From positions 66,248 through 130,247 of the forward strand of contig NZ_MSLS01000006.1 in NCBI RefSeq assembly GCF_001940785.1: a stretch of DNA of 64,000 nt, written 5' to 3'. The position numbers were made by a program, and so were the translations under genes. Positions within the stretch are counted from its first letter, which is position 1. Each line of letters begins with the position of its first letter. This document shows, in pieces, positions 27,101-36,225 of the stretch. A model generated the notes under the pieces. The model saw only the letters and a program-made list of their open reading frames with translations. It had not been told where the DNA came from and did no database searches. This DNA is from Bacillus sp. MRMR6 (GTDB taxonomy: Bacteria > Bacillota > Bacilli > Bacillales > Cytobacillaceae).

Positions 27101-28072
27101 ATGGTAAAGAAAGAAGTGGAGAATTTGGCAAAAGGTCCGCAAATTCAAATTTATATTTTATTAGTTTTCGTGATGTTGTCCTGGGGACTCAATGTCACGG
27201 CAACGAAGATCGTGGTAGCGGCCTTTCTGCCTGTAACGATAACCGCCCTTAGAATTTTTACAGCCGCTATTGCTGTTTTTATCATTCTTTTCTTTCTAAA
27301 AAAAATCAGGATCCCTACTCGATCGGAGCTTGGCTACATTATAATTGCAGCATTTTTGAATGTGGTGGGTCATCATTACTTTTTGTCTCTAGGTCTAGCA
27401 AAAACCTCTGCCTCAAACGGAGGCCTTATCTTAGGGCTTGGCCCCATACTTACCACCATTGCGGCCTTTTTCTTTTTAAAAACAAGGATTACTTTCATTC
27501 AGCTGTTTGGAATTATCTTAGGTTTGACGGGGGTTTCCTTTATTGTTTTAATCGGCCAGGGCGGGATTAGTACGATTTCTATTGGCGATGTCTATGTTTT
27601 CATATCAATATTTACCCAAGCTTTTAGCTTTGTCATGATCAAAAAAATCTCGAACACTTTAGACCCTCGGCTGATGACAGGTTATATGCTGCTGATTGGT
27701 TCAGGGATTCTATTTTTGATTAGCTTAATACAGGAACCTAATGGGTTAAGTCAGCTACAGCATGGGAGTTTTGGTATATGGGTGATCTTTCTAAGCTCTG
27801 CAGTCATTGCCACTGCCATTGGTCATACGATTTACAATTATGCAATCGGGAAGGTAGGAGTTTCAGAGGCTGCCATATTTATTAATCTAAGCCCGTTCTT
27901 TTCTCTAGTTGGAGCAGCGTTTATTTTAGGTGAAAGGATCACCATGACACAAATTCTAGGATTTCTATTCATCATATTAGGTGTTTTACTTGGATCGGGT
28001 GCCTTAGAAGAATTTAGTAAGCATATAAAGAAGAGGATGAACTTACCGTATAAATTTAAAAGTTCCATCTGA
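27101..28072 (+). CDS. EamA/DMT-family transporter
   Basis: The protein has ten hydrophobic segments in two EamA repeats; each repeat opens with a recognisable block, FVMLSWGLNVTATKIV in the first and ISIFTQAFSFVMIKKI in the second. The family exports or imports small metabolites; the substrate is unknown. The start is uncertain: ATG at 27101 (323 residues) has no clear ribosome binding site, a TTG at 27125 has GTGGAG close by, and a TTG at 27062 is also open. A terminator follows the stop. Confidence 0.8.
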   Translation: MVKKEVENLAKGPQIQIYILLVFVMLSWGLNVTATKIVVAAFLPVTITALRIFTAAIAVFIILFFLKKIRIPTRSELGYIIIAAFLNVVGHHYFLSLGLAKTSASNGGLILGLGPILTTIAAFFFLKTRITFIQLFGIILGLTGVSFIVLIGQGGISTISIGDVYVFISIFTQAFSFVMIKKISNTLDPRLMTGYMLLIGSGILFLISLIQEPNGLSQLQHGSFGIWVIFLSSAVIATAIGHTIYNYAIGKVGVSEAAIFINLSPFFSLVGAAFILGERITMTQILGFLFIILGVLLGSGALEEFSKHIKKRMNLPYKFKSSI

Positions 28073-28082
28073 TGTGTAAGCC

Positions 28083-28110
28083 AGGTAGTGTTAAGTCACT
28101 ACCTTTTTTA
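28083..28110 (+). terminator. Terminator of the EamA gene
   Basis: AGGTAGTG, six bases, CACTACCT, then TTTTTTA. Confidence 0.88.
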
Positions 28111-28231
28111 TGCTTATTAAGAAACCTGCAATTACGTCTTAGGTCTTAGAGGTAATTAAATCTCAAGTTCATTGGTGGCACCTTGGGACTGTTATATGAT
28201 TGTTTTATCAGAAAAGAAAGAAGGGGTTTTT

Positions 28232-29080
28232 ATGAAAAGGATTTTTATTCTCCTCTTGGTGATCACAGGGTTATATATTGTTTTTAACTTCAGCTTTAGT
28301 TTTGATGGGTTGGCTTTTAACGGAAATAAAGAAGGAAGTACATCGATAACTAATCGTACAGATAAAATTCAAATCGAGGCGGCAGGAGTTCGAGCAGACA
28401 TTATTCCTGAAGACCGTGATGATCTTACTGCCGTACTGACAGGAAAGGGAAATTTAAAAGTAGAGAAACAAGGAAATACAATCCAGGTATCACTTAAGAA
28501 AAACTGGTTCGATTGGTTCTCATCAAATAAAAATGAGAATCTTAAAATCTATATCCCAAAGGACTATTCGAAAAGTATGCATATTACTCTTGGATCTGGA
28601 AGACTTAATTTTTCAGGTGAGTCGATGCAGTTAGAGGAGTTAACGTTAACTATCGGCTCTGGAAGTGCAAACCTCGGTCATTTAGATGTTAAAACATTTA
28701 ACCAAAACCTGTCATCTGGCGATGTTCAAATTGAACAACTAACAGTGGAAAAAGGTGACTTTGAGGTCAGCTCCGGGAATGTAAATATCAAGCACTATAT
28801 TGGTGCCATTGATGCTGACATTTCATCTGGAGACTTTAAAATCCAGCTAGATAAGCTTATTGATTCGCTTGATATCGACTTAAGTTCCGGAGATGTGGTT
28901 CTAGATTTACCAGAAGATGCTGATTTTGAATTAGAAGGTAAAGTTAGCAGCGGAGATATCTCAAGTGACTTTCCTTTAACTTCTAAAGATACGAGCGGTA
29001 AAAATATTTATGGCAAGCACGGATCAGGTGAACATAAAATTGAAATATCCGTCTCAAGCGGAGAAGTTCAAATTAAATAA
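28232..29080 (+). CDS. DUF4097-type beta-strand repeat protein
   Basis: The 282-residue protein has one N-terminal membrane segment (MKRIFILLLVITGLYIVFNF) and an outside domain. That domain is made of repeated LDV-LSSGDV units, for example LSSGDVQIEQL, VSSGNVNIKHY, ISSGDFKIQL, LSSGDVVLDL and VSSGDISSDF. This is the DUF4097/LiaG-like solenoid found in cell-envelope stress proteins of Bacillus. The start at 28232 is preceded by AAGGGG. It is monocistronic, with a strong terminator after the stop. The role in envelope sensing is inference from relatives. Confidence 0.82.
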   Translation: MKRIFILLLVITGLYIVFNFSFSFDGLAFNGNKEGSTSITNRTDKIQIEAAGVRADIIPEDRDDLTAVLTGKGNLKVEKQGNTIQVSLKKNWFDWFSSNKNENLKIYIPKDYSKSMHITLGSGRLNFSGESMQLEELTLTIGSGSANLGHLDVKTFNQNLSSGDVQIEQLTVEKGDFEVSSGNVNIKHYIGAIDADISSGDFKIQLDKLIDSLDIDLSSGDVVLDLPEDADFELEGKVSSGDISSDFPLTSKDTSGKNIYGKHGSGEHKIEISVSSGEVQIK

Positions 29081-29084
29081 TACT

Positions 29085-29120
29085 AAAAGTACTTGGGGAT
29101 AAATTTCCAAGTACTTTTTT
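29085..29120 (+). terminator. Terminator of the DUF4097 gene
   Basis: AAAAGTACTTGG and CCAAGTACTTTT pair around a ten-base loop and end in TTTTTT. Confidence 0.88.
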
Positions 29121-29190
29121 GCTGAGTAACAAAAATAGTCCAATTTACATACGGTATAGTGTTTTATGTCAATGTGGAAGGAGCATGTCC

Positions 29191-29604
29191 ATGTACTATT
29201 ATCAAAATCCTTACCCTGTGTATCCCTCACATCCAGGTTATCAAGACTTCTCTCCGTATCCGTACCAGCAAGCATATGGGCCTTATCAGCCTTATCGCCA
29301 ATATCCACCTGTAAACACAGAAACCTTTACGAAATCAATCAAGTCCTTTCGACTATTAATGGAGCAGGGGAGTATACTTTTAGACCACTTAGGAAATCAA
29401 GATTTTGATACAAAAATTATGGAGGCCGCCCAGCAGGGAAATAAAACCGAAGTTGACCGGTTAATTAAGTCCATTGGCCTTAAGGTCCCTGTAAATACCA
29501 AGTTTACCCCAACAGGAATAACCTTTGAGCTTACAACAAACCCCGACCCAAACATTCCTGCCAATTGCTGTACATTGTCTGTACACATGAAATGGGGCAA
29601 TTAA
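29191..29604 (+). CDS. Putative inner spore coat protein, YuzC-like
   Basis: The 137-residue protein has a Tyr/Pro/Gln-rich N-terminus (about residues 1-45, MYYYQNPYPVYPSHPGYQDF and onwards) and a small folded C-terminal part. That part includes LLMEQGSILLDHL, MEAAQQGNKTEVDRLIKS and CCTLSVHMKW. This layout resembles YuzC-type inner spore coat proteins of Bacillus. The ATG at 29191 is chosen because AAGGAG lies seven bases upstream; an ATG two codons earlier is too close to it. No sporulation promoter could be identified with confidence. Confidence 0.6.
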   Translation: MYYYQNPYPVYPSHPGYQDFSPYPYQQAYGPYQPYRQYPPVNTETFTKSIKSFRLLMEQGSILLDHLGNQDFDTKIMEAAQQGNKTEVDRLIKSIGLKVPVNTKFTPTGITFELTTNPDPNIPANCCTLSVHMKWGN

Positions 29605-29606
29605 TC

Positions 29607-29627
29607 GACCTTCAATTTGAAGGTCTT
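29607..29627 (+). terminator. Terminator of the coat-like gene
   Basis: GACCTTCAA / TTGAAGGTC stem followed by TTTTATT. Confidence 0.8.
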
Positions 29628-29648
29628 TTATTAATAAACATGAAAACA

Positions 29649-29664
29649 GACGGATTTCTCCGTC
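29649..29664 (-). terminator. Terminator of the GGDEF-EAL locus
   Basis: Leftward, GACGGA, four bases, TCCGTC, then TGTTTTC, 18 bases after the EAL stop. Confidence 0.65.
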
Positions 29665-29681
29665 CATTCATAACCATCCTA

Positions 29682-31714
29682 TTAGTCTGGGTTCCTGTTA
29701 CTATAGAGGACTTCTTCGAGCTCCTCTGCTGGTATGGGTTTGCAATAATAATACCCTTGTCCAATCTTGCAGGAATTCTGTTTTAAATAATTTACTTGGA
29801 CTTCAGTTTCGATTCCTTCTGCTATTACAGATATTTCTAAATTATTCCCCATATCTATGATCGTTTTTACCATCATTCCTTGATTAGAATGATAAAGTAT
29901 ATCATCAACAAAGGACTTATCAATCTTGATTTTATCAATAGGAAGATGTTTTAGCGTACTTAAAGACGAATAGCCAGTTCCAAAATCATCAATCGTAAGA
30001 ATGATACCAAGATCCTTTAACTGATTGAGTAAAATCATCGAATTCTCTAAGTTTTGCATTAAGCTTTCCGTGATTTCCAGTTCTAAATAGCAGGCATTAA
30101 GGCCCACCTCGTTTAACAGGTTTGAAATATAGTCAATAAAGCGCTCATCTTGAAATTGGCGGACAGAAACATTCACAGCAATCGGAAAATCATCAAAACC
30201 TGCATCCATCCAAGCTTTTCTTTGCTCACACGCTTGTCTCAAAATCCATTTTCCTAATGGGACAATCATACCCGTCTCTTCTGCTAATGGAATAAACTCA
30301 CATGGCGGGATCCAGCCGCGCTCCGGAATATACCAGCGAATCAAGGCTTCCACCCCTACCACCTGGCCTGTATCTAAATCGAATTGGGGCTGATAATGAA
30401 GCCTTAATTGATTACGATCTAATGCTCTTCTTAGTAAATTATCTAACTCCATTTTTCGATTTGATATTCCATCCAAGTGATTCGAATAAAATTGATAATT
30501 ATTCTTTCCCCGTTCTTTTGCTGCATACATTGCTGTATCGGCATTTTTTATTAACGTTTCCTCATCATTTCCATCCATTGGATAAATACTGATTCCGATA
30601 CTAGGGGTTACATAGAAATCATCATGATTAACCTCAAAAGGCTTCAAAAATTCATCTAGAATGTTTTGAGCTACCTTTACTGTCTTTTCCAAGCTGATAT
30701 CTACTAATAAAATGATAAACTCATCTCCGCCTTGTCTAGAGACAATCCCGTCACTACAAACGGCTTCCTCTAGCCTTGTTCCTACCCTTTGAAGAATGAT
30801 ATCACCAACTGAATGGCCTTTCGTATCATTAATAATTTTAAATCGATCAAGATCCAAAAACAAAACCGCATGCATCTCATTGGCCCGGAACTGCAGTACT
30901 TCGTTTAGGTTCCTTCTAAATTGATTACGATTAGGCAGGCCTGTTAATGTATCATGAAATGCCATATGTTGAATCGTTCGTTCTGAGTTTTTTCTTTGTG
31001 TAATATCCCTGCCTACCACTTGAACAGCAAACCTGCCCTCGTAAAGTATAGATGTAGCAGCCGCCTCTACATCAATCGTCTTCCCGTCAATTCGTTTTAT
31101 CTATCAGGTGACATTTCTACTAAGCTATAGTATAGTCCCTGACTTTCTTTACGGTCGGTAATATCAAATAATACACTATTAAAATCAATTAACTCTCCTT
31201 CTTGATTAAACCTAGGAATCCCAATATCCTGAATCCATCTAACCTCACCCTCAGGCCGAATAATCCGATATTCAGATGATACGGTTTCACCTGCAGCAAT
31301 CCTTTGAACTCTATCCTCTAAAACGGGTAAATCCTCGGGGTAAATAACCTTCTTCCAAAAATCAAAGTCTTCATAAAATTTTTCAAGCTTATATCCATAT
31401 AACTTCTCAATCCCCGGAGTGATTAACAATTTATTTGCTTTAATATCATGTGACCAAATGGCGACATCTAAGGTATCAAAAATATTTTGTAACTTTTGCT
31501 GGCTCTTTTCCAGCTCGCTAGCATTCTTATCATATTTTCGAACCAAAATAAAAAGAGTATAAATGACTCCTAAATAAAAAAGACCTGAAACAACATTAAA
31601 ATACTTTATGGAATGAAAAAGGGCAGGGAATACAGTATCTAATACTTCTAAAAAGACAAAAACCCCAAATAACAAAATTAATAAAAATTGTTCTTTATCC
31701 CTTTTAGCATTCAT
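29682..31714 (-). pseudogene. Membrane PAS-GGDEF-EAL cyclic-di-GMP protein, broken by internal deletion
   Basis: The 5' part (31097-31714, 205 codons) encodes two membrane segments and a PAS domain ending in ITDRKESQ. It then begins a second PAS (YYSLVEMSPD) and hits a stop. The sequence resumes in another frame with KRIDGKTIDVEAAATS, the end of a PAS domain, and continues into GGDEF (RQGGDEF) and EAL (GVEALIRW, DDFGTGYSSL, EGIET) domains to 29682. About 60 residues of the second PAS are missing at the junction, so a deletion shifted the frame. The catalytic motifs downstream are intact, and a GTG at 31019 could start a free GGDEF-EAL protein, but I see no good ribosome binding site. I treat the locus as a probable pseudogene. 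Confidence 0.8.
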
Positions 31715-31824
31715 ACAGTAACCCCATCTCTAAAATCAGCTGTCATAATACCAAAATAACAGATACTGCGCTTGTTAACAATTTGTAATTTTTATCAAGT
31801 ACAGACAACCCCGAAGTTTGCCAG

Positions 31825-31858
31825 AAAAAAACGATTCGTTGATCCACGAATCGTTTTT
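31825..31858 (-). terminator. Terminator of the GH32 gene
   Basis: ACGATTCGT and ACGAATCGT pair around a six-base loop. Runs of A and T flank both sides, giving TTTTTTT in the leftward direction. Confidence 0.9.
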
Positions 31859-31865
31859 GCCTATG

Positions 31866-33353
31866 TTATTGGATACTCCTTGCTAGGTTCCAATTCGATA
31901 AGCTAATTAATTCAATTTTTTGGTCAGCAAAAAATTGGATACCCTTTGCTTGTTCTCTCGGATAAATTCTTGCCGTCATCACACATTCCCCATGGTTAAT
32001 AAAAAGTTCAACAGAAGATTTGTCGATAAAAACGCGGAGATATAATTGGTTGTCCTTAAGTGGTAAAAGTGCCTGTCGTTCTCCGCCTGGTCCTTCCCCA
32101 GAATGTTCACGATTGAGCGTAAATAGGCTTGTTTCACGGTTATAGCTGAGGACCGTTTCCTGCTTGCTCGCTTCATCTACTCTTACTTTTAGTCCGAATG
32201 TAGAAGCATTCTTTGCATCAATCACCATTTCTAGCTCACAGCAATCACCAGATATCCCCTCAAAATCCTGCAGCCCATTAACCATAACATTTCTCAGTTC
32301 AACGGAGTTTTTTCGGAGCGTTTTTAATTCTTCAATCGGATTTGAAAAGATTTTTCCGTCTTTCAGCCTTAGTTCACGAGGGAGTGTCATTGCACCAGCC
32401 CATCTATGCTGCTGATCAGGCATTTCACTTTCCCACATCGCCATCCAAGCAATCATTACCCTTCTACCGCTTGTATCCTCCAATGTTTGCGGCGCATAAA
32501 AGTCAAACCCATAATCAAGAAGTTCTAAATCTCCATGGGTAAGAATGCCTGTTTCATAATCTAATTGGCCGGTAACATAGCCTGCTTGATGGAGATTATG
32601 ATAAAGATGTCCTTCTGGTTTCACTCCTTGCGGTGACATCATCAATATGTCCTTCCCCGCTAACTCAAACACGTCAGGACATTCCCACATAAATCCAAGG
32701 TCACCACTGCTTTTTGCCATAATACTAATAAATTCCCAATCCATCATGTTTACTGAACGATACAGCAAAACCTGTCCATGATGATCTTTTGTTCGAGAAC
32801 CGAGAACACAGTAAAAATAATCACCCTTTTTCCACACCTTTGGATCGCGAAAATGAAACGGATGAATATCACCTTCTGGTGCTTCGGAAATAACTGGGTT
32901 CTCCGCTATTTTTTCAAAACGAACTCCATCCTCACTGACTGCAATACATTGAACCTGCTTTAAATCCTGATCATGGTCAGGACCAGTCCATTCATTTCCA
33001 GTGTACATCAGATAGAACTTTCCATCCCTTTCAATCGAGCTACCCGAAAAACAACCATCTTGATCATATTCTTCACTCGGCGCAAGCGCAATCGGGAGCC
33101 GTTCCCAATGAACTAAATCCTTGCTCTTAACGTGGCCCCAAAACATCGGTCCCCACTGTGGTGAATAAGGATGATGCTGATAGAATAAATGGTACTCTCC
33201 TTGAAACATGCCTAAGCCGTTTGGGTCATTGATCCAATTAGCCGGAGCAGTCACGTGATAATATAATTTCCAATGGCTCTCATCCACTGATTTCTTTAGC
33301 GTACGTAAAGTTCCCTCTGCCTTTTCTATTTCAACTTGGTGGTTTTTTTTCAA
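31866..33353 (-). CDS. Sucrose-6-phosphate hydrolase / invertase (GH32)
   Basis: The 495-residue protein has the five-bladed propeller motifs of GH32. These are WINDPNG (nucleophile Asp43), WGPMFWGHVKSKDLVHWE, FRDPKVW (transition-state Asp) and MWECPDVF (acid/base Glu), followed by a C-terminal beta-sandwich. It has no signal peptide, so it acts on intracellular sucrose, sucrose-6-phosphate or fructo-oligosaccharide. The upstream gap carries the 21-bp repeat array. No PTS gene is nearby, so non-phosphorylated sucrose imported by the ABC system is also possible. Confidence 0.88.
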   Translation of the reverse strand: MKKNHQVEIEKAEGTLRTLKKSVDESHWKLYYHVTAPANWINDPNGLGMFQGEYHLFYQHHPYSPQWGPMFWGHVKSKDLVHWERLPIALAPSEEYDQDGCFSGSSIERDGKFYLMYTGNEWTGPDHDQDLKQVQCIAVSEDGVRFEKIAENPVISEAPEGDIHPFHFRDPKVWKKGDYFYCVLGSRTKDHHGQVLLYRSVNMMDWEFISIMAKSSGDLGFMWECPDVFELAGKDILMMSPQGVKPEGHLYHNLHQAGYVTGQLDYETGILTHGDLELLDYGFDFYAPQTLEDTSGRRVMIAWMAMWESEMPDQQHRWAGAMTLPRELRLKDGKIFSNPIEELKTLRKNSVELRNVMVNGLQDFEGISGDCCELEMVIDAKNASTFGLKVRVDEASKQETVLSYNRETSLFTLNREHSGEGPGGERQALLPLKDNQLYLRVFIDKSSVELFINHGECVMTARIYPREQAKGIQFFADQKIELISLSNWNLARSIQ

Positions 33354-33389
33354 AAGTAATCACCCCTAGTTTCCGTCTGAAGTTATTCA

Positions 33390-33497
33390 TTTGTTGATAT
33401 CGACCAAAAATTTGTTGATATCACCCTAAAATTTGTTGATATCGGCCTAAAATTTGTTGATATCACCCTAAAATTTGTTGATATCGACCAAAAATAC
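33390..33497. repeat. 21-bp tandem repeat, five copies
   Basis: TTTGTTGATATC recurs at 33390, 33411, 33432, 33453 and 33474 at an exact 21-base period, each followed by GACC, ACCC or GGCC and an A-run. It lies upstream of the GH32 gene, between it and the GH13 gene. The 21-base period equals two helical turns. A single extra copy of the core lies at 20903. Confidence 0.9.
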
Positions 33498-33535
33498 GTT
33501 CAATCATTCATAGTCTATCTCTTATATAAATAGAA

Positions 33536-33556
33536 AAAGGGCCAGAAGCCCCTTAA
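33536..33556 (-). terminator. Terminator of the GH13 operon
   Basis: Leftward, AAGGG and CCCTT pair around an eight-base loop and are followed by TTTCTATTT. The stem is short. Confidence 0.6.
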
Positions 33557-33561
33557 ATGTT

Positions 33562-35232
33562 TTACTTTAATAAATATACCCTTGTCTCATATGGCTTAAG
33601 TGTAAATTCCTTTCGCAGTTTCTGATCAGCAACATCATAATTATTGAGAACCAGCTCAGATTTGGAATACTTTACACTGCTAGGAACACTAAATCTTGTG
33701 GATTGTTCACTAAAATTGTTTATAACAATCGCTTGGCGGCTTCCCAACTTCCGAGTGTAGGCAAACAGTCTTGGATGATTGGCTAATAACAACTCATACG
33801 TTCCGTAAACAAACAACGGATTGTCTTTTCTTACTTGAATCAATTTCTTATAGAAAGAAAGAATCGAATCTGGATCGTTTACTTGGGCTTCCACATTAAT
33901 TTCCTGATAATTAGGGTTAACGCCTAACCAAGTATCATCCCCACTAGTAAACCCGCCTTTGTTGCTGGAATCCCATTGCATTGGAGTCCGTGCATTGTCA
34001 CGGCATTGCTTCCAAATAATCGACATAATTTCCTCATGCGGTCGGCCCTTTGCTGTTTCAATCCGGTAGTAATTGACCATTCCGACATCGTTGTAGTCTT
34101 CAATCGAAGGGAACTGAACATTCGTCATCCCGATTTCCTGTCCTTGATAAATAAATGGCGTCCCTTTCATTAAGAAATACATCGCTCCAAGCATTTTTGC
34201 ACTTTCTTTCCAGTACTCCTTGTCATTGCCCCAGCTGGAGACGCGGCGCGGCTGGTCATGATTTTCGATAAATAACGCATTCCAGCCCCTGCCTTCGAGG
34301 CCCTTTTGCCATTTTGTAAGATTCTTTTTCAATGCCCGAACGTCAACACGTCCTTCTGCATCTTTGTCCCATAACCCTAAGAATTCAAATTGAAAAATCA
34401 TATTAAAATAGCCGTTTTCTTCGCCTACCCAGCGGTCGGCATCGTCAAGACCAACACCGTTTGCTTCACCAACGGTCATTACATCATAATTTTTAATCGT
34501 TTTTTGTGAAAGCTCTGTTAACCAATCGTCAATTCCCTCTACATTCATCATATATGGGAAACATGGGACATAGTCTAAACCTTCTGGATTTGGCATGTCC
34601 GGGAATCCAGGCTCTTTCTTAATATGAGAAATCGCATCAACACGGAAGCCGTCGATTCCTTTGTCCAGCCACCAGTTCACCATGTCATATAGGGCATTGC
34701 GTACATCAGGGTTTTCCCAGTTCAAATCAGGCTGACGTGTCGAGAATATGTGCATAAAATACTGTTCAGTTTGTTCATCAAATTTCCAAGCGGAGCCGCT
34801 GAAGATCGATTCCCAGTTGTTCGGCTCTTGGCCATCCTTACCGTCTCGCCAAATATACCAATCGCGTTTTGGATTGTCCTTTGAGGAACGTGATTCAATA
34901 AACCATGGATGTTCATCACTTGTATGATTAATGACCAGGTCTAGGATTAATTTCATTCCACGTTTGTGAACCCCTTCAAGCAGTTCATCGAAATCAGCCA
35001 TCGTTCCAAACTCATCCATAATATCTTGATAGTCAGAAATGTCATAGCCATTATCGTCATTTGGAGATTTGAACATCGGAGACAGCCAGATGACGTCAAT
35101 TCCCAGCTCTTTCAAGTAGTCTAATTTATTCGTAACCCCTTTTAAATCGCCAATTCCGTCAGCATTGCTGTCCATGAAGCTTCGGGGATACACCTGATAG
35201 GCGACACTTTCTTTCCACCATTTTTTGTTCAT
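33562..35232 (-). CDS. malL: Oligo-1,6-glucosidase / alpha-glucosidase (GH13)
   Basis: This 556-residue GH13 enzyme is of the oligo-1,6-glucosidase/MalL type (KKWWKESVAYQVYPRSFMDSNADGIGDLKG). Catalytic motifs are DLVINHTSD, GFRVDAISHI (nucleophile Asp), TVGEANGV (acid Glu) and FIENHDQPR (transition-state Asp). It is cytoplasmic and releases glucose from isomaltose, sucrose or short alpha-glucosides. It is the last gene in a run with two sugar isomerases, two oxidoreductases and a ThuA-like protein, which suggests an alpha-glucoside as the imported substrate. Confidence 0.9.
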   Translation of the reverse strand: MNKKWWKESVAYQVYPRSFMDSNADGIGDLKGVTNKLDYLKELGIDVIWLSPMFKSPNDDNGYDISDYQDIMDEFGTMADFDELLEGVHKRGMKLILDLVINHTSDEHPWFIESRSSKDNPKRDWYIWRDGKDGQEPNNWESIFSGSAWKFDEQTEQYFMHIFSTRQPDLNWENPDVRNALYDMVNWWLDKGIDGFRVDAISHIKKEPGFPDMPNPEGLDYVPCFPYMMNVEGIDDWLTELSQKTIKNYDVMTVGEANGVGLDDADRWVGEENGYFNMIFQFEFLGLWDKDAEGRVDVRALKKNLTKWQKGLEGRGWNALFIENHDQPRRVSSWGNDKEYWKESAKMLGAMYFLMKGTPFIYQGQEIGMTNVQFPSIEDYNDVGMVNYYRIETAKGRPHEEIMSIIWKQCRDNARTPMQWDSSNKGGFTSGDDTWLGVNPNYQEINVEAQVNDPDSILSFYKKLIQVRKDNPLFVYGTYELLLANHPRLFAYTRKLGSRQAIVINNFSEQSTRFSVPSSVKYSKSELVLNNYDVADQKLRKEFTLKPYETRVYLLK

Positions 35233-35256
35233 ATCTGCACCTCTATTCGTAGATGT

Positions 35257-36225
35257 CTATACCCACCACATTTGTGATACAGGCTCTTGAATTAAAACCG
35301 TCTGTAAATTCGTTACTGCACGTTTAAAGCCTTCATCAATTGACATGATTGGATCCTCATGTTCAATACTGACCACATAATCATATCCATATGTTCGAAG
35401 TGCACTCATCATGTCTGACCATTCTTTTAAACTATGTCCGCATCCTACAGAACGGAACGTCCAAGCCCGTGTGCGAACTTCTCCGTATGGCTGCATGTCC
35501 GTTAATCCGTACATATTCACATTTTCTTGGTCAATGTATGTGTCTTTTGCATGGAAGTGGTGAATAGCATTTTCTTTCGCTAAAATTTTGATCGCCGCAA
35601 CAGGATCAATCCCCTGCCACCATAAGTGACTCGGATCTAGATTAGCTCCAATTGCATCACATGTTTCCTCACGCAATTTCAACAATGTATATGGTGTATG
35701 CACTAAAAAGCCGCCGTGCAGCTCAAGCCCAATTTTAACATTGTGCTCCTTAGCATATTGACCAACTTCTTTCCAATATGGAATTAGTTTCTCTTCCCAT
35801 TGCCATTTTAAAACATCACCATATTCATTCGGCCATGGTGTAACCGGCCAGTTTGGATATTTCGCACCTTCGTGATCGCCTGCAGTACCGGAAAAACAAT
35901 TCACCACTGGTACTCCTAAAAGGGAAGCGAGTTTAATTGTTTTTAATAACGTTTCATGAGAATTTCTCGCAAATGCTGCTTCAGGTGAAATTGGATTTCC
36001 ATGGCAACTGAAAGCACTGATAGTCAAGCCACGCTCTTCTACTTTATTCATATAGGTTTTGCGAGCTTCTTCGCTACTTAATAATCCATCTAGGTCACAA
36101 TGGTTATTACCTGGATAGCAGCCTGTACCGATTTCAACAGCATGTAGACCAGCATCCTTTACAGTATCGAGCATTTCTTCAAAAGTCTTCTCCGCAAATA
36201 AAACAGTAAAAACACCTAGTTTCAT
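35257..36225 (-). CDS. Sugar phosphate isomerase/epimerase-family TIM barrel (first)
   Basis: This 322-residue protein has the xylose-isomerase-like / AP-endonuclease-2 fold. The metal ligands typical of the fold are visible in IGLELHGG (Glu), GANLDPSHLWW (Asp, His), HHFHAKD (His) and VSIEHED (Glu). Members isomerise keto-sugars or catalyse beta-elimination of 3-keto glycosides. The four-base overlap with the upstream oxidoreductase suggests the two act in sequence. Exact substrate unknown. Confidence 0.82.
   Translation of the reverse strand: MKLGVFTVLFAEKTFEEMLDTVKDAGLHAVEIGTGCYPGNNHCDLDGLLSSEEARKTYMNKVEERGLTISAFSCHGNPISPEAAFARNSHETLLKTIKLASLLGVPVVNCFSGTAGDHEGAKYPNWPVTPWPNEYGDVLKWQWEEKLIPYWKEVGQYAKEHNVKIGLELHGGFLVHTPYTLLKLREETCDAIGANLDPSHLWWQGIDPVAAIKILAKENAIHHFHAKDTYIDQENVNMYGLTDMQPYGEVRTRAWTFRSVGCGHSLKEWSDMMSALRTYGYDYVVSIEHEDPIMSIDEGFKRAVTNLQTVLIQEPVSQMWWV

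Noticed and set aside
33390..33497. Possible CRISPR or plasmid iteron origin
   Set aside because: No spacers, no cas genes, and no replication initiator gene nearby.
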